Assembly: GCF_904846075.1 (NCBI RefSeq)
Contig: NZ_CAJGZH010000001.1
Coordinates: forward strand, 744,001 to 808,000
Source: Psychrobacter glacincola
Lineage (GTDB): Bacteria; Pseudomonadota; Gammaproteobacteria; Pseudomonadales; Moraxellaceae
DNA length: 64,000 nt
Direction: 5' to 3'
Below the pieces are notes generated by a model, which made no database searches, was not told where the DNA came from, and was given only the letters and a program-made list of their open reading frames with translations. Shown piece after piece: positions 41,287 to 51,511 of this stretch (positions within the stretch are counted from its first letter, which is position 1; each line of letters begins with the position of its first letter). The translations under genes were made by a program, and so were the position numbers.

Positions 41287-42277
41287 TTAAGTTTAAAATT
41301 TGGAGAATAGTGTTCTTTTTTAGAAGATATTCATAGTCATTATATAAAATATCGTATACTTCTCTAGAAAAAAACACCAGATGGGTAAATATATCTAAGA
41401 TCTCTAATATGTTAAACTTATTTAAACCTATTTTTCTTTCCATTAAACTTTTAGGAAAGAATTCTTTGATTTTTTCTACTGTAGCCATATTTTGATAAAA
41501 ATGTGCTTGATTTATATCAGTAGAATCCTTGGTGTTTCCTGATACGGGTTTACCGTCTTTCAATAAGATAGTTGGAAAATTTATACCTAGACTTAATATG
41601 TAACTTATAGTGCTAATGTCGGGTAGTTCTAACTTCATTTTTCTATTAAGCGATAACCTATAATTTATATTTTCACTAGAATAGTTTTGTCTTATAATGT
41701 ATTTGTCTTTATCTATTTCTAGTGTATAGCTTCCCCATAATAGACCTTGCCAGTATAGTTCAAATGCATAATAGATTTGAGAGTACATCATATCTTTTTC
41801 TATAAAATCCATAATTTCTAATGGATTGTTAGAATTATTTTTAGTTTTTATATTTTTTAATCTTTTTTTTAAAGCAAGCTCTATTGAGTCTACTGCTGAG
41901 TCAGCTAGATCTTGAGGTGGTATGTCTACATCTCCTATATTTGTTTTTATATTTAACGGTATATTGAGATTTAAAGTCTTAGGTTTTAATTGCCGAACTT
42001 GGTTGCTTAGAATTATTCTGTTTATGTTAGATCCTGCACAATGCAATGTAATTATTTCTTCATTTGTACATTCTGGAATTTTTGCATCTAAACGATAAAT
42101 ATTTTCTCTTATTTTCTCAAATATTTTGTAGAAAAGTATTCCTGCTTCATAAAATGAAGTGTCTTCAAGTTTTGGGTTTTCTAGATTTTTGAATGTCTCT
42201 CTCCAGTTATCTACACTGAATTTTTGAGAGTTTGGCGCTGCGACTTTTTTACCTTGTACTAACTTTATAAAACTCAT
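41276..42277 (-). CDS. Hypothetical protein, N-terminal part of split nuclease gene
   Basis: A 333 aa frame with normal ATG and very AT-rich codon use (AAA, AAT, ATA, TTA dominate). I do not recognise the domain. It is largely helical with no membrane segment or signal peptide. It ends LNLTIL-stop (TAA 41278-41276), and the next frame resumes with YKNILEQITGYNKNKIIGII, so a +1 shift or single-base deletion at about 41281 would yield one ~654 aa protein. It sits as an isolated insert between DUF2256 genes and metH. Confidence 0.65.
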   Translation of the reverse strand: MSFIKLVQGKKVAAPNSQKFSVDNWRETFKNLENPKLEDTSFYEAGILFYKIFEKIRENIYRLDAKIPECTNEEIITLHCAGSNINRIILSNQVRQLKPKTLNLNIPLNIKTNIGDVDIPPQDLADSAVDSIELALKKRLKNIKTKNNSNNPLEIMDFIEKDMMYSQIYYAFELYWQGLLWGSYTLEIDKDKYIIRQNYSSENINYRLSLNRKMKLELPDISTISYILSLGINFPTILLKDGKPVSGNTKDSTDINQAHFYQNMATVEKIKEFFPKSLMERKIGLNKFNILEILDIFTHLVFFSREVYDILYNDYEYLLKKNTILQILNLTIL

Positions 42278-42621
42278 AAAAATATAGCCTTGTGAATTTA
42301 ATTCTGGATAAATATTGCATTAAATAAACTATATTTCATAAATAATTAAATTTATGAAAATTTACAATGATTCAAGTAAAATATAGAACATTAATAGTAG
42401 TGGCGCAAGTAATAAAACTACTATCTAACATCTCTCTTAGAAGGGTTTTCTCTACTAGCGCACCGCTAAAGTTATGCTATACACTAAATATTCCACTCGG
42501 TAACGCAGTGGCAGAGTTAAATTAAGGTAATTTCCAGTATTTTATAAAAATGGCTTACCCATATTAAATGAGTAAGCCAAAAAATAACTATTAAGTTTCT
42601 ATAACTGCATTAGCTAATCGA
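42278..42621. other. Spacer between AT-rich gene and metH
   Basis: A 344 bp non-coding region. It contains the presumed promoter of the AT-rich gene (reading left) and the metH terminator at 42546-42583. Base composition shifts from very AT-rich to the local average near 42420-42480. Confidence 0.5.
42546..42583 (-). terminator. Terminator of metH
   Basis: The hairpin TGGCTTAC / GTAAGCCA is separated by a 13 nt loop, and the minus-strand reading ends in ATTTTTATAAA. It is 39 bp beyond the metH stop. Confidence 0.8.
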
Positions 42622-45600
42622 CTACAAATTCGGATTTAACCACTTCTCAGCAGTCTTCATATCCCAGCCTTTACGCTCAGCATAACTCTCTAACTGATCA
42701 CGACTGATTTTACCGACGTTGAAGTACTCACTATCAGGATGCGAGTAATAGAATCCGCTGACCGATGACGCAGGCCACATTGCATAGCTTTCGGTCAAGG
42801 TTGTACCAATAGCATCTACCGTACCGAGCCAATCAAACAATTTGCCTTTTTCTGTATGCTCAGGGCAGGCAGGGTAGCCAGGCGCAGGGCGGATACCCAC
42901 GTATTTCTCTTTAATCATCTCATCATTGGTGAGTGATTCAGTTGGTTGATAGCCCCAGTATTCTTTACGGATGAGCTCATGTAAATGCTCGGCAAACGCT
43001 TCAGCTAAGCGATCAGACAATGCCTGCACCATGATGGCATTATAGTCATCACCTGCTGCTTTGTACTTTTCAGCCAGTGCTTCTGTACCGACGATAGAGA
43101 CGGTAAAGCCGCCCAAGTGGTCAGTGTGGGTGTTAGATGGCGAGATAAAGTCCGCCAAGCTAAAGTTAGGCTTGCCACTGGCTTTATCGCTTTGCTGACG
43201 TAAGTGTTCGAATTGATATTCTGCTGCGCCGCCTCTAGTAGCATGGTCATAGACAGTAACGGTATCGGCACCAGTACGGCGAGCAGGCATGAGTTTAAAC
43301 ACCCCTTTAGCGACGATTAATTTTTCATCAATCATCTTTTGCATCAGCTCATTGGCATTATCGAACAAATCGCGTGCCGCCTCGCCGACCACATCGTCTT
43401 GTAATATTTTCGGATACTTACCGACCAGTCCCCAAGAGATAAAGAATGGTGTCCAGTCGATATAAGGTAGTAGGTTAGCGATTGGATAGTCGTCAAATAT
43501 CACTTGCCCCAGCTTATTGGGGACTGGTGGTACATAGTTTTCCCAATCATACTGAAAGCCAATCTTGACCGATTCGGCATACGTGACCTTCGCCGCCTTT
43601 GGCTGACGCTTGGCAAGGCGTTCACGTACTTTGGCATACTCTTCGCGGGTTTCATCGATAAGCGCTTGACGGTGTTCTTTGGAGAGCAGTTTGGTGACTA
43701 CACCGACTGAGCGTGAGGCATCAGATACATAGATGACGGCATCATTTTGGTATTGTGGCTCGACTTTGACCGCGGTATGCGCTTTGGAGGTCGTTGCACC
43801 GCCAATCATCAAGGGTAACGTCATGCCGCGCTCTTGCATTTGCTTGGCGACATAGACCATCTCATCGAGACTTGGGGTAATCAGACCTGATAAGCCAATG
43901 ATATCGACTTCTTCTGCGATAGCGGTATCGAGTATTTTTTCACACGGCACCATGACGCCCAGATCAACGATATCATAGCCGTTACAGCCTAGCACCACGC
44001 CGACGATATTTTTACCGATATCATGGACGTCACCTTTGACCGTTGCCATGAGGATTTTGCCTTTCTTTTCACCCTCGACTTTTTCCGCTTCGATATACGG
44101 ATTTAGCCATGCAACGGATTGTTTCATCACGCGAGCTGATTTGACCACTTGTGGTAAGAACATTTTACCGGCACCAAATAAGTCACCGACGATATTCATC
44201 CCGTCCATGAGTGGCCCTTCGATGACTTCTAGCGGCTTGGGGTATTTCTCCCATGCTTCTTTGGTATCGGCTTCGATAAAGGTAGTGATGCCTTTGACCA
44301 GTGCATGGGCGATGCGTTCTTCTACTGTGCCTTCGCGCCAGCTCATATCAACGGTGCTGTCTTTTTTCTTGCCACCGTTTTGGTAGTTCTCAGCCACAGT
44401 CATCAGACGTTCGGTGGCATCTTGACCGCTCTCACCTTGGTTGCGGTTGAGCATGACGTCTTCGATAGCGTCACGAGCTTCTTTTGGAATATCGTCATAT
44501 AACTCAAGCATGGCAGGGTTGACGATACCCATGGTTAAGCCATTTTGAATCGCATGATAAAGGAATACGGAGTTGATGGCTTCACGAATTGGGTTACCAC
44601 GGAAACTGAACGAGACGTTAGAGACACCACCGGATATCATCGCATTGGGCAAGTTATCGGTAATCCATTTGGTGGCGTTGATAAAGTCCGCACCATAATT
44701 ATTGTGCTCAGTGATACCAGTGGCGACGGCAAAAATGTTCGGGTCAAAAATAATGTCTTCTGATGGGAAACCAACTTCGTTGACCAACACATCATAGCTG
44801 CGCTGACAAATCTGAATCTTACGCTCGTAAGTATCGGCTTGCCCGTCTTCATCAAATGCCATGACGATAACGGCGGCACCGTAGCGCATACAAAGCTTGG
44901 CACGCTCAACGAACTCAGCATGACCTTCTTTTAATGAGATAGAGTTGACGACGGACTTGCCTTGGATACGCTTAAGACCTTCTTCGATGATGTCCCATTT
45001 AGACGAGTCAATCATCAGCGGTACACGGCTGATATCAGGCTCACCAGACACGAGGTTGACGAAATGAATCATCGCTTGCTTAGAGTCGAGCATGCCTTCG
45101 TCCATGTTGATATCGACGATTTGCGCACCGCCTTCGACCTGATCTCGCGCCACATCGAGTGCTTCGGTGTAGGCTTCGGTTTTAATCAAGCGTAAAAACT
45201 TTTTAGAGCCTGTGACGTTGGTACGTTCACCGACGTTGACGAACAGGCTTTCAGGTGTAATCGTAAATGGCTCAAGACCTGACAAACGGCAGGCAGGAGC
45301 GATTTCAGGAATCACGCGCGGTGGATAATTTGCTACCATATTCGCGATTTGACGGATATGCTCAGGCGTCGTACCACAGCAGCCACCAACGATGTTTAAG
45401 ATACCTGCTTTGGCAAAGCCTTCGAGTAGGGCAGCGGTTTGTTCAGCTGTTTCATCATATTCACCAAACTCGTTGGGCAGACCTGCGTTCGGATGCGCTG
45501 ACACATAGGTATTAGCAATGTTCGACAGTGTTTGAATGTGTGGACGCAGCGCATCGGCGCCTAATGCGCAGTTAAAGCCAACCGATAATGGCTTGGCATG

Positions 45601-46410
45601 GCGAATTGAGTTATAAAAGGCTTCGGCGGTTTGACCTGATAGCGTTCGACCTGAGGCATCGGTAATGGTGCCCGAAATCATAATTGGTAATTCAAAACCA
45701 ATGTCATCAAACACGCCCGTAATGGCAAAGATTGCAGCTTTGGCATTGAGCGTATCAAATATTGTTTCGATGAGGATGAGATCAACACCACCTTCTATCA
45801 GGCATAAAGTCGCTTCACGGTAATTTAGTACCAATTCGTCAAAGGTAATGTTACGAAAAGCTGGGTCATTGACGTCCGGTGATAGCGAGCACGTGCGTGA
45901 AGTTGGCCCTACAACACCAGCGACAAAACGCGGTTTCTCAGGTGTTTTTGCCGTAAATTCATCCGCCGCTTGACGGGCAATCTTGGCTGCTGTCTTATTC
46001 AGCTCAGGCACTAGATACTGCATATCGTAGTCAGCCATCGACAGACGCGTACCGTTAAAGGTATTGGTCTCGATGATATCGGCACCAGCTAGCAGATGAT
46101 CGTGATGAATGTCTTTAATCATGTGCGGCTGTGTCAGTACCAATAAATCATTGTTACCGCGTACGTCTTGATTGATATCGGCAAAACGCTCACCACGATA
46201 ATCCGCTTCTTCTAATTTATAGGTCTGAATCTGTGTACCCATCGCCCCATCTAACATCAAGATGCGTGATGCCATTTGCTCGGTGATACGTGCACGTGCC
46301 GTCAGTTGCTGCTCTTTATAAGGAAACACGGCAGGTGGCGTTAAAATAAAGTCATCAGCGGATGATGGACTAGAAGTAGGAGCAGATTGAGAAGTCATCG
46401 TTTGAGTCAT
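42622..46410 (-). CDS. metH: Cobalamin-dependent methionine synthase
   Basis: MetH transfers the methyl of 5-methyl-THF via cobalamin to homocysteine. About 1262 aa from ATG 46410. Four modules are present: homocysteine-binding ([14 protein letters not shown]; zinc cysteines in FNCALGAD and [12 protein letters not shown]), pterin-binding ([21 protein letters not shown]), cobalamin-binding with D-x-H-x-x-G ([21 protein letters not shown]), and the C-terminal SAM reactivation domain ([20 protein letters not shown]). The frame extends to 46479 but no start has a clear ribosome-binding site. No B12 riboswitch is visible upstream. Confidence 0.97.
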   Translation of the reverse strand: MTQTMTSQSAPTSSPSSADDFILTPPAVFPYKEQQLTARARITEQMASRILMLDGAMGTQIQTYKLEEADYRGERFADINQDVRGNNDLLVLTQPHMIKDIHHDHLLAGADIIETNTFNGTRLSMADYDMQYLVPELNKTAAKIARQAADEFTAKTPEKPRFVAGVVGPTSRTCSLSPDVNDPAFRNITFDELVLNYREATLCLIEGGVDLILIETIFDTLNAKAAIFAITGVFDDIGFELPIMISGTITDASGRTLSGQTAEAFYNSIRHAKPLSVGFNCALGADALRPHIQTLSNIANTYVSAHPNAGLPNEFGEYDETAEQTAALLEGFAKAGILNIVGGCCGTTPEHIRQIANMVANYPPRVIPEIAPACRLSGLEPFTITPESLFVNVGERTNVTGSKKFLRLIKTEAYTEALDVARDQVEGGAQIVDINMDEGMLDSKQAMIHFVNLVSGEPDISRVPLMIDSSKWDIIEEGLKRIQGKSVVNSISLKEGHAEFVERAKLCMRYGAAVIVMAFDEDGQADTYERKIQICQRSYDVLVNEVGFPSEDIIFDPNIFAVATGITEHNNYGADFINATKWITDNLPNAMISGGVSNVSFSFRGNPIREAINSVFLYHAIQNGLTMGIVNPAMLELYDDIPKEARDAIEDVMLNRNQGESGQDATERLMTVAENYQNGGKKKDSTVDMSWREGTVEERIAHALVKGITTFIEADTKEAWEKYPKPLEVIEGPLMDGMNIVGDLFGAGKMFLPQVVKSARVMKQSVAWLNPYIEAEKVEGEKKGKILMATVKGDVHDIGKNIVGVVLGCNGYDIVDLGVMVPCEKILDTAIAEEVDIIGLSGLITPSLDEMVYVAKQMQERGMTLPLMIGGATTSKAHTAVKVEPQYQNDAVIYVSDASRSVGVVTKLLSKEHRQALIDETREEYAKVRERLAKRQPKAAKVTYAESVKIGFQYDWENYVPPVPNKLGQVIFDDYPIANLLPYIDWTPFFISWGLVGKYPKILQDDVVGEAARDLFDNANELMQKMIDEKLIVAKGVFKLMPARRTGADTVTVYDHATRGGAAEYQFEHLRQQSDKASGKPNFSLADFISPSNTHTDHLGGFTVSIVGTEALAEKYKAAGDDYNAIMVQALSDRLAEAFAEHLHELIRKEYWGYQPTESLTNDEMIKEKYVGIRPAPGYPACPEHTEKGKLFDWLGTVDAIGTTLTESYAMWPASSVSGFYYSHPDSEYFNVGKISRDQLESYAERKGWDMKTAEKWLNPNL

Positions 46411-46970
46411 AGGAGCGCTGCTTATATCGTCAATGTTATAAAAGGGGAAGTAATAAGAATAATAAATAGCGTGCAACATTCATAAAAGGCGTGGGCAAAT
46501 CCGCATTATTCTAGCATGAAAACCATACCTCACGTGGGACAGTACTTATTCCTCTTTGGCAATATGCTAGACAAAAAATCTGCCTGTTGATTGAGTGAGC
46601 ATGATGTTCAAAGTTTATGCCATTAAGCGATTAGGAACAAATGAATATCATTTCGTTTAAAGATTACATAAAGCTTTGTATCTATAAATGAAAGCACAAC
46701 GATTGTGCTTAAAAGTCAGACAGAGTTTACACCTGTACTACAAAAAGTTGCGTAAAGAGGAATTGATAAAGCTTGGTTATATGTTAATTTAATTTCAGAA
46801 GGATTGATGTTTCATAAGCAGTACTTACTAGTAAATGTTAATAGTTGTATTGGTGACATCTAACATTTACCACTATTATTAGCGCTAGTATTTGCTATAA
46901 GGGAAGACGATCTAATCTGCAAGACAGTTATAGAACAGTCAATAAATACTCAATCATTAAGGATAATGTT
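46411..46970. other. Divergent metH/fasciclin intergenic region
   Basis: About 560 bp without a gene. It contains a perfect 10 bp inverted repeat, GTAAATGTTA (46831-46840) and TAACATTTAC (46861-46870), separated by 20 bp and 100 bp upstream of the fasciclin gene. That is a possible operator; otherwise nothing recognisable. Confidence 0.5.
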
Positions 46971-47525
46971 ATGAAGCTTACTAAAATTGCTACCATCGGT
47001 ACATTAGCACTCTCAATCGCTGGTTTAAGCGCTTGTAATAATATGATGCCAAGCAAAAGCGCAGCCATGAAAGCGCCTATGCACAGTCAATCTATGGCGA
47101 AAATGAACGTGGTACAAGTTGCCCAAAGTAATCCTGATTTCTCGCTACTGGTCGAAGCCGTCGTAGCGGCAGATTTGGCGGGTGCTTTGTCTAACCCGAA
47201 TGCAAACTATACAATATTTGCGCCGACCAATGCCGCATTTGTACAAGCCCTGCAAGAAACAGGCATGAGCAAAGCACAACTATTTGCCAACAAGCCACTA
47301 TTGACTAAGATTTTAGGCTATCACGTGATTAACGGTGCTGCGCCAGTATATGCGAAAGACGTTAAACCGGGCAATATTACTATGTTCAGTAAAGATACTC
47401 TGATGGTCACCAATCAGGGCAAATTGATGGACGGAAATGGTCGTACTACCAATATTATAAAAACCGATATTGCTGCTAATAACGGCGTAGTACATGTTAT
47501 CGATAGAGTATTACTGCCCAAATAA
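46971..47525 (+). CDS. Fasciclin (FAS1) lipoprotein 1
   Basis: A 184 aa lipoprotein. The signal peptide ends in lipobox LSAC (SIAGLSACNN), then a Met/Ser/Lys linker and one FAS1 domain. FAS1 hallmarks are H1 YTIFAPTNAAFVQAL and H2 NNGVVHVIDRVLLP. AAGGA precedes the ATG. FAS1 domains mediate adhesion or ligand binding at the cell surface; no ligand can be inferred. First of three FAS1 lipoproteins in a row. Confidence 0.92.
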   Translation: MKLTKIATIGTLALSIAGLSACNNMMPSKSAAMKAPMHSQSMAKMNVVQVAQSNPDFSLLVEAVVAADLAGALSNPNANYTIFAPTNAAFVQALQETGMSKAQLFANKPLLTKILGYHVINGAAPVYAKDVKPGNITMFSKDTLMVTNQGKLMDGNGRTTNIIKTDIAANNGVVHVIDRVLLPK

Positions 47526-47867
47526 GATTAATTTCAAAATTTCAGTTAAAGAATTATATCCCTATTACTTTGTATGATGAAGCTGGTATGAGTACCAGCT
47601 ACCGTCTTTGATGACATGATTGTTAAATACACGCTATTTTGATTGCTAACGGTTTTAGATGAAGCTCCTTTAGATGATACTGCTGGCATTTAGAATGTTT
47701 GAGATATTTTTTAAGCGTGTCATCATTATTGTTTAACACTACGACAATAAACGACAGTCATCTTTGTTTCTTGTTGAAAGCTTTGATCATTTAACAGTTT
47801 CAATCATTCGACGGATGCTACTGACAAAGTAGATGGTTCATCTGAACTCATACATAAGGATATAATC
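47526..47867. other. Intergenic region between fasciclin genes 1 and 2
   Basis: 342 bp. A perfect hairpin AGCTGGTA-TGAG-TACCAGCT lies at 47581-47600 but without a T-tract, so it is only a weak terminator candidate. No gene seen. Confidence 0.5.
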
Positions 47868-48818
47868 ATGCTAAAAAGAACCCTATTATCTCTGGCGCTT
47901 GCCATGACCGTTTTGCCGCTAGCCGCTTGTAATGACGACGACAATGATTTTTCAGTTGTTGTAGAAGCGCCAACACAAAATATTGCAGAAATTGCTGCTG
48001 AAAATAAAGGTTTAACCATTCTTAATGCTGCGTTAAAGGCATCTGGACTTGATAAAGTTTTGATGTCATCAGAGGACGAATTTACTGTATTTGCACCTAC
48101 TGATGCTGCATTCGCTGAATTATTGGAAGAGCTTGATGTGACGTCAGAAGAGTTATTGGCTAACAAAGAGCTATTAACCATGGTCTTAACTTATCATGTT
48201 ATCCCCAATATGACAGTCAAAGCTGCTGACATTCCTTATGGCGACAGTATCGAAACAGTCAATGGTCAAGCGTTCTCTATTAGTGATGCCAATATCATTA
48301 TGGATGCAAGTGGGGATACCTCTAAAATTATCAAAACAGATGTATTGGCCACTAATGGCGTCATTCACCTCATTGACGACGTACTGTTACCTACTGACAA
48401 GTCTATAGTGGATCTAGCCGTTGCCACAGAGGATCTTAGTATCCTCAAAGAAGCAGTGGTAGCAGCAGGATTGGCCGATGCCCTCGCTGATGAAGACGCT
48501 GACTTTACCGTCTTTGCACCAAACAATGCCGCTTTTGCTAAATTATTAGCTGAACTTGATATAAGTAAAGAACAGTTATTACAAGATAAGCCGCTGTTGA
48601 CGAAAGTGCTCACCTATCATGTGATTGAAGACGACCGCGTCTTTGCCTCTGAAATTATGGCAGGCAGTCAAGAGATGCTTGAAGGTAGCAGCATCACATT
48701 TGACGCTAAAAAACAAATTACTGATGAGAGAGATCGTACCTCTAATATCGTGACCGCGAATATACAAGCGAACAATGGAGTTGTACACGTGATCGATACA
48801 GTGTTGCTACCTAAGTAA
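47868..48818 (+). CDS. Double fasciclin-domain lipoprotein
   Basis: A 316 aa lipoprotein: lipobox LAAC (VLPLAACNDD) and two consecutive FAS1 domains. The first runs about 35-170 (FTVFAPTDAAFAELL; TNGVIHLIDDVLLP). The second runs about 175-316 (FTVFAPNNAAFAKLL; NNGVVHVIDTVLLP). The two domains are clearly related and probably arose by internal duplication. AAGGATATAATC precedes the ATG. Middle gene of the three-gene FAS1 row. Confidence 0.93.
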   Translation: MLKRTLLSLALAMTVLPLAACNDDDNDFSVVVEAPTQNIAEIAAENKGLTILNAALKASGLDKVLMSSEDEFTVFAPTDAAFAELLEELDVTSEELLANKELLTMVLTYHVIPNMTVKAADIPYGDSIETVNGQAFSISDANIIMDASGDTSKIIKTDVLATNGVIHLIDDVLLPTDKSIVDLAVATEDLSILKEAVVAAGLADALADEDADFTVFAPNNAAFAKLLAELDISKEQLLQDKPLLTKVLTYHVIEDDRVFASEIMAGSQEMLEGSSITFDAKKQITDERDRTSNIVTANIQANNGVVHVIDTVLLPK

Positions 48819-49001
48819 GCATTAATCCGAAATTAATCAGTTAAAATTATAGTTATTGGTATAGCAGAGGCGACATTATTACTATTGTTTAGTTGCTATC
48901 ATTTGCAACAGATAAGTGGTTCGCTGTTATATACATTAACTGGGTTAAGTTATTTGTCAAACAAGTCACTTAACAGACCATCCCTTTATAAGGAAATACT
49001 T

Positions 49002-49607
49002 ATGTTGAAGAAAAACTTACTTTCTATTGCTGTCGTTACAGCTGCCATGTCATTAGCCGCTTGTAATGATAAAGAAGCAGCTACTGATCCTGTTGAGCCT
49101 GAAGTGACTACTGAAGAAGTGGTTGTAGAGCCCGTTGCCGAAGTTGAGCCAATGACTGAAGCTGATCCCATGGCCGATACTGCTGCGACGCAAAGCATTG
49201 CCGAAATAGCAGCTGGCAACGAAAATCTAACGATTCTAACGGCTGCATTACAAGCTGCTGGCTTAGATACAATGATGATGGATGCTGGGACTTATACGGT
49301 ATTTGCACCAACTGATGATGCATTTGCTCCTGTGTTAGAGAAGCTAGGCGTTACTAAAGAAGAGCTATTAGCCGATACAGATCTACTGAAAAAAGTACTT
49401 CCGTATCACGTAGTGCCTATGGTTGTTATGGCAGCTGACATTCCTTATGGTACTGATGTTGCTACTGTAAATGGTGCTACTATCAATATTAGTGATGCTA
49501 ATGTTATCACTGATGCGACTGGTAACACGGCTAATATTACTGGTACAGATATCATGGCAACGAACGGTGTGGTTCACACTATCGATGCAGTATTGATGCC
49601 TGAGTAA
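49002..49607 (+). CDS. Fasciclin (FAS1) lipoprotein 3
   Basis: A 201 aa lipoprotein from ATG 49002 (AAGGAAATACTT upstream); the frame opens earlier at 48885 but that part precedes the signal peptide. The lipobox is LAAC (AMSLAACNDKEA), followed by an acidic linker rich in Glu, Val and Pro (residues ~25-65) and one FAS1 domain (YTVFAPTDDAFAPVL; TNGVVHTIDAVLMP). The region PYGTDVATVNGATINISDAN mirrors the middle gene's first domain, suggesting duplication. Confidence 0.92.
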   Translation: MLKKNLLSIAVVTAAMSLAACNDKEAATDPVEPEVTTEEVVVEPVAEVEPMTEADPMADTAATQSIAEIAAGNENLTILTAALQAAGLDTMMMDAGTYTVFAPTDDAFAPVLEKLGVTKEELLADTDLLKKVLPYHVVPMVVMAADIPYGTDVATVNGATINISDANVITDATGNTANITGTDIMATNGVVHTIDAVLMPE

Positions 49608-49664
49608 GTTGTTTCTATAGCCTCTTTATTTATGATGAATTAATTATTTAAATAATGACGTCGA

Positions 49665-49695
49665 AGAAGCCTAGCTATTGAGCTGGGCTTTTTTG
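49665..49695 (+). terminator. Terminator after the fasciclin genes
   Basis: The stem AAGCCTAGCT / AGCTGGGCTT has a short ATTG loop and is followed by T6. Confidence 0.88.
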
Positions 49696-49877
49696 CGTTT
49701 GGGGGATACCTAATGTTTACCATAGCATTGATATAATTCAGTCGCATGAAAACGGTTCAATGTAGTGGAGAGTAAGATAAATGAGCCTCTCATTGGTTCA
49801 CACGAATGCAAGTTTAAAGAGTAATGATGACTTATGTAAGATATCTATTGAAGGCTTATGAATGCAAAGGTTTGAAA
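49696..49877. other. Short spacer between convergent units
   Basis: Part of the 356 bp gap between the last fasciclin gene and the symporter gene. Apart from the two flanking terminators I see nothing in it; a tiny ATG frame near 49781 is not convincing. Confidence 0.4.
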
Positions 49878-49913
49878 TAAAAAAGCCCGAAACGATTGTT
49901 TCGGGCTTTTGTT
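49878..49913 (-). terminator. Terminator of the AgcS symporter gene
   Basis: A perfect 13 bp stem AAAAGCCCGAAAC / GTTTCGGGCTTTT with loop GATT. It has A- and T-runs on both sides, so it works in either direction. Confidence 0.92.
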
Positions 49914-49963
49914 TTAGAAGTTTGAATAACAATTATGTTAAATAATAGCTACGTTATAGAATA

Positions 49964-51511
49964 TTACTTATGCTCTTTACGTAGTGGATCTGCTGCCATT
50001 CTTTGTTGCTCTTTTAGATGACGCTCTTCCCAATAAGGGGCGTTTTTGATGCCGAATTTTGCAGGATCAAAACTGTAGCGCTCAACACCTGCTTTACGCT
50101 GTGCTTCATAGTCTTTTAGCATAGTAAGCGTTGGACGAGCCACAATGAAGATGACCAAAATACCAACGATGTTCAACCAAGCCATAAGCCCAACACCAAT
50201 ATCACCAATAGCCCAAATGTAGCCAGCTGAGTTTAGGCCGCCATAAGCAACCATCACCATGATTAAGATTTTGACTAAGAATAGACCAGTCTTGTTGGCA
50301 CTGCGACCGACAAAGCGCGTTAGATAAGCAACGTTCACTTCGGCGATGTAGTAGTAAGCCAAGATAGTGGTAAAGGCAAAGAAGAAGACAGCAATAGCGA
50401 TAAAGGTATTACCAAAACCACCATAAACAGATTCCATCGCCATTTGCGTGAATGCAGGGGCGTTGATTTCAGTGGTAGCAGCGACGTTCTGTACGATGAA
50501 TTGACCGTCTGGTAATGTCCCTTGAATGTTATAAGTACCCATGGTTAGGATCATGAAGGCAGTAGCAGAACATACTAATAGGGTATCGACATATACTGAG
50601 AATGCCTGAACCAAACCCTGCTGTGATGGATGCTCAACTTCAGCAGCAGCAGCAGCATGAGGACCTGTACCTTGACCTGCTTCATTTGAGTAAATACCAC
50701 GTTTTACGCCCCAACCAATCGCTGCACCAAAACCTGCTTGAGCAGTAAAGGCATCGCTAACGATTAGACCGAATACTTGTGGAATCATATCAAAGTTAGT
50801 AAACATGATGATCAGTGCAAGAACGATATAGCCCAATGCCATAAAAGGAACGGCATACTCGGTAAACGTTGCGATACGCTTGATACCACCAAAAATGATA
50901 ATACCTAATACCACAAGGATAATGGCTAAGGCTACTAGACGCATTGAGCCAACTTCTAAGGCGCCAATGCTCATAACAGACCCTTCGCCCATTACCTGTG
51001 CGAAAGCATTGATAACGCCGTTTGCCTGTACACCTGGTAAAAATATACCACAAGCGAGGATAGATGAGATTGCAAAGAGGATGCCATACCATTTTTGGCC
51101 AAGTGCGCGCTCAAAATAGTAAGCTGGGCCACCGCGATATTCGCCAGTGATGACATCTTTTTCTTTATAAATCTGTGCGAGCGTAGACTCAACATAAGCA
51201 GTAGATGCACCTAAGAAGGCCACGACCCACATCCAAAATACGGCACCTGGGCCACCGAAGCCGATAGCCGCAGCTACCCCAGCGATGTTACCCATACCCA
51301 CGCGTCCTGCGAGTGATACGGCAAGTGCCTGAAATGATGAAATACCTTGATCACTAGATTTACCAGTAAAAAGTAACTTGATCATTTCACCGAACAGACG
51401 CACTTGTACGAAGCGCGTCATAATGGAATAAAATAGGCCCGCGCCCAAGCACAGATAGATCAGTGCGGGGCTCCAGATAATTCCGTTTACTAAGTTAACT
51501 AAACCTTCCAT
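49964..51511 (-). CDS. Alanine/glycine:cation symporter (AgcS family)
   Basis: A 515 aa inner-membrane Na+/H+-coupled transporter for Ala or Gly. About 11 hydrophobic helices. Signatures: AVSLAGRVGMGNIAGVAAAI near the N-terminus, GGPAYYFERALG, and the strongly conserved GIYSNEAGQGTGPHAAAAAE in the middle. The C-terminal cytoplasmic tail is basic (LKEQQRMAADPLRKEHK). Monocistronic, with a strong terminator. Confidence 0.95.
   Translation of the reverse strand: MEGLVNLVNGIIWSPALIYLCLGAGLFYSIMTRFVQVRLFGEMIKLLFTGKSSDQGISSFQALAVSLAGRVGMGNIAGVAAAIGFGGPGAVFWMWVVAFLGASTAYVESTLAQIYKEKDVITGEYRGGPAYYFERALGQKWYGILFAISSILACGIFLPGVQANGVINAFAQVMGEGSVMSIGALEVGSMRLVALAIILVVLGIIIFGGIKRIATFTEYAVPFMALGYIVLALIIMFTNFDMIPQVFGLIVSDAFTAQAGFGAAIGWGVKRGIYSNEAGQGTGPHAAAAAEVEHPSQQGLVQAFSVYVDTLLVCSATAFMILTMGTYNIQGTLPDGQFIVQNVAATTEINAPAFTQMAMESVYGGFGNTFIAIAVFFFAFTTILAYYYIAEVNVAYLTRFVGRSANKTGLFLVKILIMVMVAYGGLNSAGYIWAIGDIGVGLMAWLNIVGILVIFIVARPTLTMLKDYEAQRKAGVERYSFDPAKFGIKNAPYWEERHLKEQQRMAADPLRKEHK

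Noticed and set aside
41315-41321. A AAA AAG slippery heptamer, in phase with the N-terminal frame of the AT-rich gene, as a programmed -1 frameshift site
   Set aside because: The -1 frame after the slip reads about 16 residues and meets TAG near 41265; it never reaches the nuclease frame, which needs a +1 shift further on. No stimulatory hairpin or upstream SD is visible either.
46411-46620. Cobalamin or SAM riboswitch upstream of metH
   Set aside because: I looked for a B12-box-like GCCACTG and for SAM aptamer stems and saw neither.
47581-47600. Hairpin AGCTGGTA/TACCAGCT as a terminator
   Set aside because: No T-tract follows; kept only as a note in the intergenic entry.
48885-49001. 39-residue N-terminal extension of the third fasciclin lipoprotein
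   Set aside because: It precedes a complete signal peptide with its own AAGGA and ATG at 49002.
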